NCBI RefSeq assembly: GCF_000372865.1
Contig: NZ_KB889965.1
Coordinates: forward strand, 141,964 to 205,963
Direction: 5' to 3'
Length of the DNA stretch: 64,000 nt
Origin: Methylosarcina fibrata AML-C10
Lineage (GTDB): Bacteria; Pseudomonadota; Gammaproteobacteria; Methylococcales; Methylomonadaceae
Position 1 is the first letter of the stretch; every line of letters starts with the position of its first letter. The notes beneath the pieces were generated by a model that did no database searches, was not told the DNA's origin, and saw only the letters and a program-made list of their open reading frames with translations. Of the stretch, positions 46,526-54,898 are shown in pieces. Both the position numbers and the translations under genes were made by a program.

Positions 46526-46930
46526 ATGACTTCCGTTTATCTAGATAGCTGCATGATTATCGGCTTGATCGAAGGCGATGCCGAGCAGCGTAAAGCGCTC
46601 AAACGTTATCTGATGGGAAAGCAGGTATTCAGCTCAGAGTTGGTAAGAATGGAGTCACGCTTGCTGGCGATTCGCCAACATAAGTTGGAAATAGTCCAGT
46701 TATACGATGCATTTTTCTCAGGTTGCGAGTTTGTCGATTTGACGCGCATCGTGTTTGATCGGGCGACCTCATTGCGCGCTGAAAATAACTTGAAAACACC
46801 TGACGCCTTGCATTTAGCTTCAGCCCTTGCAAGCGGATGTGAAGCATTTTGCACGAACGACAAACAATTATGTAAAACCGCTTCAAATCATATACAGGTG
46901 ATTGACTGGGGTATTCTGTTGAACGCTTAA
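46526..46930 (+). CDS. PIN-domain ribonuclease toxin, VapC-like (pair 2)
   Basis: I place the start at the ATG at 46526 (MTSVYLDSCMIIGLIEGD), giving 134 residues; the frame further up overlaps the antitoxin. The acidic PIN residues are seen at VYLDSCMI, ELVRMESRL, TPDALHLASA and CTNDKQLC. The sequence is only distantly like the PIN protein at 43099, so this is a second, separate toxin-antitoxin pair rather than a fresh duplication. It closes the restriction gene cluster. Confidence 0.83.
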   Translation: MTSVYLDSCMIIGLIEGDAEQRKALKRYLMGKQVFSSELVRMESRLLAIRQHKLEIVQLYDAFFSGCEFVDLTRIVFDRATSLRAENNLKTPDALHLASALASGCEAFCTNDKQLCKTASNHIQVIDWGILLNA

Positions 46931-46962
46931 TGCCTTGATTCATAAAGCACCGCTCCAGTTTT

Positions 46963-47070
46963 ATGAATACCAATGACCAAACCACGTTGATCTTCGAACA
47001 GCAAGACGAGCAACGTAATGTCATCCACGATACATTTTATCAGCATCTTTTAAATGAGGCCGGCATATGA
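46963..47070 (+). CDS. Possible 35-residue protein
   Basis: The frame MNTNDQTTLIFEQQDEQR continues NVIHDTFYQHLLNEAGI and ends TGA, overlapping the next small frame by four bases (ATGA). No family is recognised. The stop-start overlap is the main support for it being translated. Confidence 0.4.
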   Translation: MNTNDQTTLIFEQQDEQRNVIHDTFYQHLLNEAGI

Positions 47071-47246
47071 AACTTGCCAAAAATCCCCCTTCACAAGAAA
47101 GCCAAGTGATTCAAACGGCATTGAATAAAGCCATTGCCAATGCGTTAGAGAAAAAGCGCAAGCTCGGCCAATATGCGGTGATGTGGGAAAACAACCGGGT
47201 GGTTTATAAAGGCGCCGATGCGCCGGATAGCCATCCCCCCAAATGA
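47067..47246 (+). CDS. Small 59-residue conserved-looking protein
   Basis: The frame MKLAKNPPSQESQVIQTALNKAIANALEKKRKLGQYAVMWENNRVVYKGADAPD resembles short proteins I have seen beside toxin-antitoxin and restriction genes in cyanobacteria and proteobacteria, with the core ALEKKRKLGQYAV. The role is unknown. It overlaps the 35-residue frame by four bases. Confidence 0.5.
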   Translation: MKLAKNPPSQESQVIQTALNKAIANALEKKRKLGQYAVMWENNRVVYKGADAPDSHPPK

Positions 47247-47432
47247 ACGGCTCGATAACGAAAATTAGGCACCCGAATGAATGCTGAATGAGCCTAACGA
47301 TCTTTAAACTATAAACAGAACAGAGTGCATAAAAGCCAAAAAATCAAAACTGTCTATACGTTTCTTGCTCTCTGTGATGGAAGAAAAAATAAATATAAAG
47401 CCTTCTTTGGCCAACGATAACAACAATAAAAC

Positions 47433-49049
47433 ATGACCATCCTCAAAACCCTGTCAATTGAAAATTTCAAAGGTATTGGCCGTCGAGTGTCATTCGACTT
47501 TAAGCCGATTACCTTGTTTTTCGGCCAGAACAGTGCCGGTAAAAGTACGGTGCTGCATGCCTTGAATTATCTGCATGATATTTTGCAATACCATCGAATC
47601 AATGCCGATAACACTTCCTTGGGACACGACGCGATCGATTTGGGCGGTTTTCAGCAGTTTGTGCATCAACATGATTTGGACAAAATCATCGTGTTCGATC
47701 TACTGCTGGATGTTCGTGCTTATGATCTGACGGAAACCGATGCCGCCGCGCATTATCAGGAAGTGCTTTATTCGCGAAATCAGGATGATGAAAGCAAACG
47801 ATTATTTGATATTTCGCAGATCACCAGCAGCATTGACAGTGTTTTGCTCAAATTCCAGATTGCCTGGAGCGAGCGCTTAGCCAAGCCCTATGTTAAACGG
47901 TTTGAGATCGAGTTGAATGATGAGCGATTTATTGAAATAACGGCATCCAGCGATTGTCGGCGCAGAGAGATCACTTACGTCAACTTAACTCACCCGTTGT
48001 TTTTAAGCTTGGAAGATTTTGCCGAGGATGGTTTATTCACACTAACCGAGGCGATCATTGATGAGCCATTCCTGGATAGACAAGGCCAGAGCTTGATCGG
48101 CCTGGAAAACGCTGAGGATGCCTTACCGGACCACAAAGCGCCGTTAAATTTGGCGGATATCTGGCTGGGCGATTCTTGGGATGACGCGGATAGAAAGACA
48201 GAGTTCAAAGGCATTTTATCGACCTTGTTATTAGGACCGTTGGAAGTGGCGGCTAAGGAATTGGCCAAAATGCGTTATTTGGGCCCCATTCGGCAAATTC
48301 CGTCTAGAAACTACACCCCAAAACCCACCGAAAATCTGAATTGGTCCGACGGCTTAGCGGCCTGGGATTTGCTGTTTAAAAAGCATTTGAGCTTGCTGCA
48401 GGAAGTGAACGAATGGCTGAATGGCTGCGATGGTCAAGGTTCAAAACGTCTGGCTACCGGCTATGCAATGAAAATTGCCGAATATCGGCAACTGCCAATC
48501 GCCAGCCGTTTAGAAAGTTTATTGCAGGTGCGGGACATCAATCAGAATAAAGCAGAAATAGAGCAACTGCTCGAAGAACTGCCCATTCATAAGCATTTCA
48601 TGCTGACCGATATGCGGCGTAATGTGGATGTATATCCTGGCGACGTAGGTATTGGCATTTCTCAGCTATTGCCCGTTGTAGTAGGGGCAATAGCGACGGA
48701 TATACCGTTGTTATCCATCGAGCAACCTGAGCTTCACATTCACCCGGCCCTGCAAGTTGCACTGGGCGATCTGTTCATTCATACCGCAAAACAGAAAGGC
48801 AAATCATTCATCATGGAAACACACAGCGAGCATGTGATGCTACGCTTATTACGTCGTGTTCGGGAAACTGCCAGCGGTGAACTGGAAAATCCCGAGTATG
48901 CCCTTTACCCCGATGACCTCAATGTGGTCTATGTGGACTGCATAGACGGAGAAACCCGGCTCATCCGTTTGAGAGTCGATGAGGAAGGTGAATTTATCGA
49001 TCGCTGGCCGAATGGATTTTTTGGAGAAAGAGCCGAGGAGTTGTTTTAA
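47433..49049 (+). CDS. AAA ATPase with C-terminal DUF3696, OLD/RecF-like
   Basis: The 538-residue protein has the SMC/RecF-type ATPase split over its length. Walker A FGQNSAGKSTVLHAL is at residues about 28-43 and the D/H-loop region ISQLLPVVVGAIATDIPLLSIEQPELHIHP (Walker B) at about 408-438. A switch block METHSEHVMLRLLRRV lies at about 461-476. The end FIDRWPNGFFGERAEELF is the DUF3696 signature. No TOPRIM nuclease is present, unlike OLD and GajA proteins. Its last base is the first base of the next gene (TAATG), so the operon is coupled. DUF3696 ATPases are often found in defence islands; the reaction is unknown. Confidence 0.85.
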   Translation: MTILKTLSIENFKGIGRRVSFDFKPITLFFGQNSAGKSTVLHALNYLHDILQYHRINADNTSLGHDAIDLGGFQQFVHQHDLDKIIVFDLLLDVRAYDLTETDAAAHYQEVLYSRNQDDESKRLFDISQITSSIDSVLLKFQIAWSERLAKPYVKRFEIELNDERFIEITASSDCRRREITYVNLTHPLFLSLEDFAEDGLFTLTEAIIDEPFLDRQGQSLIGLENAEDALPDHKAPLNLADIWLGDSWDDADRKTEFKGILSTLLLGPLEVAAKELAKMRYLGPIRQIPSRNYTPKPTENLNWSDGLAAWDLLFKKHLSLLQEVNEWLNGCDGQGSKRLATGYAMKIAEYRQLPIASRLESLLQVRDINQNKAEIEQLLEELPIHKHFMLTDMRRNVDVYPGDVGIGISQLLPVVVGAIATDIPLLSIEQPELHIHPALQVALGDLFIHTAKQKGKSFIMETHSEHVMLRLLRRVRETASGELENPEYALYPDDLNVVYVDCIDGETRLIRLRVDEEGEFIDRWPNGFFGERAEELF

Positions 49050-49978
49050 TGATTCTGGCTGAATTCGCTGTAAACCCAGACGTTATTAAAGAGTGGCGCG
49101 ACTTGCGGATGATCACCATGAACTTTGGCTTTGATCATGGTGCGGTTATTTCGTTATTTCCAAACAAATGGATTGCCGGTTTAAGGCAGAAAGCTGAAAA
49201 CGAGTTGAAAGGGACCAAGGAATACCTGAGCGTTATCGAGAAACTGAATACTATCAAAAACGAGGTTTTGATTAAGAGCGGACGCGAATACGATCCCACT
49301 CAGGATTGGATCGACAATTCGATAAGACAGCATCAAGCGAAAAATTTTTACAAAATAATTCATGTTGACGACCTGCCAGCACATACCTGCGTCATCGGCT
49401 TCGATGATCTTGATGAGATGGTATTTAGAGATTTGCGGGCAGGCTGGGTAAAGCGCAAGGCTTCGGTTCTGGCGGACGTTTCGAGGCTGTTATTGGTGAA
49501 TAGCAAGAATATTCAGCTCATCGATCCCTTTTTTTTGGCTAAAGACAACAAGTTTTTCAAAACGCTCGAAGAGATGCTGCGTGTAGCGGGTTTCTACGAG
49601 CGAGAAAATGTTTCTGTTCCAATTCATGCTTCCTATATTCACAGTAAGGTTCAAGTCGATATTCCAAGCGAAAAAATTAAGCTGGATAAGCACCTAAAAC
49701 CAATGATTCCGAAAGGCAAGAGCCTAGATTTTTTTTGGTGGGATGATCTCAACACAGCCGAAATCCATCCACGATGCCTGATTACCGAAAAAGGGGGAAT
49801 CGATTTTGACAGGGGTTTTGCCGAACCCAACGACCTTGATCAACAAGAAGCAGATACCAAGGTTTCGATGATGACAAAGTCCATGGTTAATTCAATCGCG
49901 TTTAAATATAACGAAGCTTCATCGTCTTACAGAGCTGTAGCCAAACACACCGTAATTGGAGAAAGACAGGATGGTTAG
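49049..49978 (+). CDS. Protein of unknown function between ATPase and helicase, possible PLD-like fold
   Basis: I do not recognise a named family. The 309-residue soluble protein contains RLLLVNSKNIQLIDPFFLAKDNKFFKTLEEMLRVAG, then IHASYIHSKVQVDIP, then EIHPRCLITEKGGIDFDRGFAEP. The last pattern (HxR followed by LITEKGGI) recalls phospholipase D-like proteins with a single His motif that accompany ATPases, but the standard HxKxxxxD is not met: after HSK the Asp comes one residue early. It could be the effector nuclease that replaces TOPRIM here. It starts at the ATG overlapping the ATPase stop and itself overlaps the helicase start by eight bases. Confidence 0.6.
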   Translation: MILAEFAVNPDVIKEWRDLRMITMNFGFDHGAVISLFPNKWIAGLRQKAENELKGTKEYLSVIEKLNTIKNEVLIKSGREYDPTQDWIDNSIRQHQAKNFYKIIHVDDLPAHTCVIGFDDLDEMVFRDLRAGWVKRKASVLADVSRLLLVNSKNIQLIDPFFLAKDNKFFKTLEEMLRVAGFYERENVSVPIHASYIHSKVQVDIPSEKIKLDKHLKPMIPKGKSLDFFWWDDLNTAEIHPRCLITEKGGIDFDRGFAEPNDLDQQEADTKVSMMTKSMVNSIAFKYNEASSSYRAVAKHTVIGERQDG

Positions 49979-52505
49979 TAAACAAACATTATTGCAATTA
50001 GTGGACGCCCTTGTACCGGAAATCGATGTCAACGATGTGATACCTGATATCGAGGCCAAACACGATGAAATTTTGGCTATCGCTGAAGCGGCGAATGAGC
50101 TTAGAACCCTAAGTCTCTTCCAAGAAAAAGTCGATGCTGAGTTGGCGCTTAAACGAACCGTTGATCCGGCACGCGCTGTTATTAACGCTTCATCGGTTAA
50201 ACTGAATTTTAATCGGAATGCCGAAATTGCGATGCTTGAAGAGTTAAAACAGCGTAGTTACGGTAAGGTAGTTACGGTTAAAACTCCGCAAGGAGAACTA
50301 AAAAAATACCGAATTGCTCAAGCTAATTATTCGATTATTAAGGCCAATAACGGTGAAACCATCATGGTGGTCAACCGTATGGCACCCGTCGCCGGAATAT
50401 TGGTTTCGGCTGAGATTGATGATGAATTTGTTCTGCCTCAGACTGGTGAGGTCGTGGTTGTAGCGGTTGATTTACTTGACCGCTATGAAATTGGCGAACA
50501 GGACAATTTCAGTCGCATGCAATATTGGAATGATCAGTTAAGCACTTATTCTGACATCAATAATGACTTTACTCCCTTAGTTCTGGAAAATTTAAAACAA
50601 CAAGTGGCTCGCTGGCGAAGTGAGTATGCTGAAGGCCTCTTGGGCTCAAGTAAGGAAGATGTTGCTGAAGTTTTTTCTGAAGACAGTAAGACTTCTTTAG
50701 GATCCAACTTTTATACCCGTACTACCAAGGCGCAAGAAGAACTATTACGTCGCCCAAGACGCGGACTTGTCATCGTCGAAGGTATTGCTGGTTCTGGTAA
50801 AACGTCCGTGGCTTTGGGTCGGGTCAAAGCGCTCCATGACGCAAGGATTGAAAATCCAGATGAACCCGCAGATCTATTTTTTGCTGACAAGTCGAGAATG
50901 GTTGGCTTCGTTTTGCATAAGCAGTTGGTCAATTATCTTGAACAAACGGTCATTGACCTGAATTTGGCAGGAATGCGAGTCATCGAATTTAAGGAACTGC
51001 AAAACAACTTATTAAGGCAGCGGGGCGGTGTTTTACAATTAAAAATGCCTGGCAACCCGTCAGGCACTTTCGCACGAACAAATGCTAAAGAATACGGATT
51101 CGAATCGACCATGCCCTGGCTGCATACGATAGACAGACTCATGACATTGCACTTTTTGTCTAAAGTCGATCTGAACTTGAATAAGGGCGTCAATGCTTGG
51201 TTATCTCAACGCCTATCCTCAAAGACAATCCCTATTGATTACACCAAGCTGGTTGGGATGGCGTGGGAAATCGCCAGAAAAGAATTTGCTAATTCATATA
51301 GCCATTTGCAAAAAAGAAAATCGGGTGGGTTTTATTCTGAGGGCTTGGTTAAAAGCCTGAAAGAAGTGTATATCTCGTTTTCTGGGCTAGTCAGTGAAAA
51401 CGCTCGTTGGTATCACTATGACAATACTTGGCATCTAAAAGCCCCGGAAAATCAAATCCTGCTGCACATGGAGCCATTTAATGGCCGAAATTTAAGTAGA
51501 GATCAAATACAGTGGCTAAAACAATTCCGGCAAGATATTAGAACGGAATTTAGAAAAACTTTATTGCTTGATAACGCTCAATCTCACATGCCGATGCTGA
51601 CCACATGGTATGCAGAAATATTGAATAATCCTGATTTCAATTTAGAGGCTGAATTTGGTAAAGGCATATTTGAGATAAGGCAACGTATAAATGAGCAAAA
51701 GCTCGCCGATTCTGATCTCAACTTATTATTAGCTGTTGCGCATTTGATGTCTAAAGGAAATCAGTATTCAGATGAAGATCAATCGCGCCTAGCATCCTAT
51801 CTCTCAGAGCCGATCTTCTACTCCACTGTTTTTATCGATGAAGTTCAGGACTTCACTGAAATCCAAGTCTTTTTAATGTCTGAGCAGGCTGATCCACAGC
51901 GACGTGCAGTAACTGTGGTGGGTGACTTCAAGCAGCAACTCTACCCCTCCACTGTCATTGATCTGGGACGATGTTTTCCGAAAGCATCGTCAAATGAAAA
52001 AGAATCGGCCAAGCTCGAAGAAAACAAAAGGCAAACTAAAAATCTTGCAAATTTCTCGGCACAGTTCCGGGAGAAAATAGGGGAAATTACTGGAAAAGTG
52101 ATTGCTGAACCCATTTTTCAGGGCGAAGAGCTAACCAAAACGGTTTGCGATGAAGAATCAATAACACAAAAAGTACTCGACCTGATCATTGAAACCCCCG
52201 TCAACAAATCCATTGCAGTCATTTGTCCTACTAATGATCAAGCGAAGCATTTAGAACATCACTTACGCGATGATATTCAGCAAAATTTCCGTGAAAGCCA
52301 ATACTCCGAAGATCACCGCGATTTGAATAAGTCTCTGTATGTGCATTTTACTGTTGCTCGTCCTACGAAGGGGTTGGAGTTCGATGTGGTGATTGCGCCC
52401 TATTTCAACAGTTATGACTTAATTGATCACCTGCAAGCAAATTCAGCTTACGTAACGGTTTCCAGACCAAGAGAACAGTTGCACTTAATCGAAACAATCA
52501 ACTGA
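49971..52505 (+). CDS. UvrD/HelD-like superfamily 1 helicase
   Basis: With the ATG at 49971 (MVSKQTLLQLVDAL) the product is 844 residues. The frame also opens at a TTG 15 bases earlier, but ACAGG sits properly before this ATG. Walker A IVEGIAGSGKTSVALGRV is at about residues 267-284, Walker B VFIDEVQDFTEIQVFLMSEQ at about 618-637, and VTVVGDFKQQLYP at about 646. The C-terminal helicase motifs are HFTVARPTKGLEFDVVIAPYF and YVTVSRPREQLHLIE. The long N-terminal part is HelD-like. SF1 helicases of this kind unwind DNA or clear RNA polymerase. Together with the ATPase upstream it forms a Gabija-like pairing (inference). Confidence 0.85.
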   Translation: MVSKQTLLQLVDALVPEIDVNDVIPDIEAKHDEILAIAEAANELRTLSLFQEKVDAELALKRTVDPARAVINASSVKLNFNRNAEIAMLEELKQRSYGKVVTVKTPQGELKKYRIAQANYSIIKANNGETIMVVNRMAPVAGILVSAEIDDEFVLPQTGEVVVVAVDLLDRYEIGEQDNFSRMQYWNDQLSTYSDINNDFTPLVLENLKQQVARWRSEYAEGLLGSSKEDVAEVFSEDSKTSLGSNFYTRTTKAQEELLRRPRRGLVIVEGIAGSGKTSVALGRVKALHDARIENPDEPADLFFADKSRMVGFVLHKQLVNYLEQTVIDLNLAGMRVIEFKELQNNLLRQRGGVLQLKMPGNPSGTFARTNAKEYGFESTMPWLHTIDRLMTLHFLSKVDLNLNKGVNAWLSQRLSSKTIPIDYTKLVGMAWEIARKEFANSYSHLQKRKSGGFYSEGLVKSLKEVYISFSGLVSENARWYHYDNTWHLKAPENQILLHMEPFNGRNLSRDQIQWLKQFRQDIRTEFRKTLLLDNAQSHMPMLTTWYAEILNNPDFNLEAEFGKGIFEIRQRINEQKLADSDLNLLLAVAHLMSKGNQYSDEDQSRLASYLSEPIFYSTVFIDEVQDFTEIQVFLMSEQADPQRRAVTVVGDFKQQLYPSTVIDLGRCFPKASSNEKESAKLEENKRQTKNLANFSAQFREKIGEITGKVIAEPIFQGEELTKTVCDEESITQKVLDLIIETPVNKSIAVICPTNDQAKHLEHHLRDDIQQNFRESQYSEDHRDLNKSLYVHFTVARPTKGLEFDVVIAPYFNSYDLIDHLQANSAYVTVSRPREQLHLIETIN

Positions 52506-52896
52506 CATTTTTATACACAAAAATATAGAGCGGTATTAGTCTTGGTATAGCAGAACGGTAGAAAAACATCGTCTGGCGCAACAACCTTGCCTCGGCAAAC
52601 CGTGAGCCTAAAACCTGCTATCGGCGGTTGAATCGATTTCTTCAGAAAGCCGTTATTGATCATGGCACGACTGGGCGTTTATTAGGCAATTAATTGCAAG
52701 GCAATTGGGAGCAGAATTCAGGAAGAACAGGTACGCATAAAAGTAAATATATTTACTTTTATATAAATATATTTACCTCTTAATCTGCATCATCTTTTCA
52801 TTACACTATAAATGTCTTTTTTATCAATATCTTATTGATTTATTATTGTTGGCATTTTATTTGCTTTATTAAAGTTAGTCCGTTTCGGGCATAACT
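52506..52896. other. Gap after the helicase, AT-rich, with a 26-base palindrome
   Basis: No gene is convincing. A frame with LASANREPKTCYRRLNRFLQKAVIDHGTTGRLLGN at 52582-52690 looks like a protein scrap that I cannot name. It is followed by a perfect palindrome and a related AT repeat, then by the left end of IS5 copy 2. Confidence 0.4.
52737..52762. repeat. Perfect 26-base AT palindrome
   Basis: The half ATAAAAGTAAATA is followed at once by its reverse complement, with no loop. A partial further copy (ATATAAATATATTTAC) follows. It may be an operator, a cruciform site or a weak terminator. Confidence 0.6.
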
Positions 52897-54412
52897 AGTC
52901 GTCCCTGATTAATTCATAAGAAATTGATTAATATCATATAAATGGATATTTATGAGGTCAAAAATTGCAAGAAAATGTTAAAATGGGGTTTTATTTTCTT
53001 GCAAATTTTCACCGAAAAATGAAGCCCAAACGTCCTCAGGAAGTTGTGCAAAATGACCTTTTCAAAACTCGCCTGGACGAGTTTTTGAACCCGAAACATG
53101 AACTTTATCGATTGGCCAGCAAAATAGACTGGGCTCGGCTGGACGAAGAATTCGGCCCGTTTTTTGAAGCAGAACAAGGCGCCCCGGCGTTGTCGACCCG
53201 TTTGATCGCCGGATTGCATTATCTGAAACATGCGGAAGGTTTATCGGATGAAGCGGTCGTTAAACGCTGGGTTGAAAACGGTTATTGGCAGTACTTTTGT
53301 GGCGAAACCTTTTTTCAGCATGAGGTTCCCTGTCATCCGACCTCGCTGACGAAATGGCGGCAACGGATCGGTGAAGCCGGCTGTGAGTGGCTGTTGTTAT
53401 TGACGATCGAGGCGGGCGTCGCTACCCGGACCGTGAAGAAAACGAGATTTTCAATCGGTCACCGTCGATACTACCGTTCAGGAAAAAGCGGTTGGCTTTC
53501 CGACGGACGGCAAGTTGTACGAAAAATGCCGTCGGGAGCTGGTCAAGCTGGCTGGACAACACCGGGCTGCCCCTGCGACAGAACTACAATAAAAAGGCAC
53601 CGCTGCTGTTAGTGCAATCGCATCGTTATCATCATGCCAAGCAAATGAAGCGTAAGCAAAAAGCCCTGAAGCAACTGAAAAACCCTGGTCGGTCGTGTTT
53701 ATCGGGATATCCTGCGGCAACTGCCGCAACAGGAGCTGGCCGCGCAAAGGGGGCTTCAGGACGCCCTGGCCAAAACCCAGCGGATACTGAATCAGAAACA
53801 CACCGACAAAAAACAAACTCTACAGCTTTCATGCACCGGAAGTGGAATGCATCAGTAAAGGGAAAGCACACAAAAAAATACGAGTTCGGCGTCAAAGTCG
53901 GCATCACGGTGACCAATAAAAGTAATTTCGTGCTGGGCGCCAGGAGCTTTCCCGGCAATCCTTATGACGGCGATACCTTGTACTCCTGCCTGGAACAAGC
54001 TGAAATCCTGAGCGGTACCCGAGCCAAAGAAGCTTTTGTGGATTTGGGCTATCGGGGGCGAGAAATACCCGGTGTCACCCTGTACAAGTCAAGGCAAAAA
54101 CGGGGAGTCCATACCCGACGGTTGAAAACCGCGTTAAAACGGCGCAATGCCATCGAGCCGGTGATTGGACACATGAAGAACGATGGCTTGCTGAGCAGAA
54201 ATTACCTGAAAGGCCAACTCGGTGATGCCATGAATGCCGTTCTCTGCGCCGCTGGACACAACATGCGTTTAATCCTCAGGCGGTTGAGGATTTTTTGGCC
54301 GGAAATCGGGGAAGCCATCTGCCGGTTTTTACAAAATAAAACGGTTCAGGAATCTGTTTATGTTTCCTAATGAGCTGTTTTTTTCAAAAAAATGACTTTT
54401 TCAGGGACGACT
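52897..54412 (+). mobile_element. IS5-family insertion sequence, copy 2 (1516 bp)
   Basis: It has the same inverted repeats as copy 1 (AGTCGTCCCTGA at 52897, TCAGGGACGACT ending at 54412) and the same orientation. Almost all differences from 34411-35923 are single-base length changes in homopolymers. The flanks are AACT on the left and ATTT on the right, so there is no target duplication. This suggests a rearrangement at this copy, for example recombination or an adjacent deletion. Confidence 0.88.
53019..54370 (+). pseudogene. IS5-family transposase in copy 2, several single-base frame breaks
   Basis: Same protein as in copy 1, starting MKPKRPQEVVQNDLF. The frame breaks differ from copy 1: an extra A near 53443, an extra C near 53570, and extra As near 53685, 53810 and 53877. 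At the two points where copy 1 is broken, copy 2 reads correctly (for example VQEKAVGFPTDGKLYEKCRREL and NKKAPLLLVQSH). Taken together, the two copies spell one intact gene. Confidence 0.82.
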
Positions 54413-54440
54413 ATTTAGGTTCATGGCTGCCTTTAAAAAA

Positions 54441-54674
54441 TCAGCCCCCCGCAAAGGGTGGCATAACCGCGACCAAATCGTTATCAAAAAGAAGGTGATT
54501 GTCTTCAACCATTTTCTGATTTACAGCCATTCTAAACGTATAGTCTTTTAAATTCGGATAACTTGTGATTAATTTGCTTTTCAAGTCAGTCATATTGTCT
54601 GTGTCTTGAATCGTCAACATGTTCTTCCCCACCACATCGCTCAGAACACCAAAAAAAATTACATTAACCTGCAT
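54441..54674 (-). CDS. moaD: Molybdopterin synthase small subunit (sulfur carrier)
   Basis: This 77-residue ubiquitin-like protein starts MQVNVIFFGVLSDVVGK and ends with the required PPFAGG; the final Gly is thiocarboxylated to carry sulfur to molybdopterin. The length and fold pattern (DLVAVMPPFAGG) are typical. It is on the minus strand, 224 bases after moaA. The large subunit MoaE is not in the window. Its low GC matches moaA and the molybdoenzyme rather than the chromosomal mobA. Confidence 0.88.
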   Translation of the reverse strand: MQVNVIFFGVLSDVVGKNMLTIQDTDNMTDLKSKLITSYPNLKDYTFRMAVNQKMVEDNHLLFDNDLVAVMPPFAGG

Positions 54675-54898
54675 AGCTTTTCTTTCGTTTTAATGGAAAC
54701 GGTTTATGTTTATCTATTTAAATTAAATTTTTAGGTATTACTCTAATATCAATCCGGCTACCAATGTGATCGTCAGGTTTCGTGTGATAAAAGAAATGAA
54801 ACCAACAGTAAGCGCAAATGCCAGAAGTGATAGTGTTCTCAAGTCACCAATGGAGCCAGGCTATTCCCAAAATCAAAATCTGTTTTTAAGTTTTTCCA

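Noticed and set aside
47433..52505. Calling the ATPase-helicase operon Gabija
   Set aside because: The ATPase lacks the TOPRIM domain that defines GajA, and a third gene lies in between.
34411..54412. A true composite transposon formed by the two IS5 copies
   Set aside because: The outer flanks do not show a shared target duplication (AAGT on the left, ATTT on the right), so I only report the bracketing.
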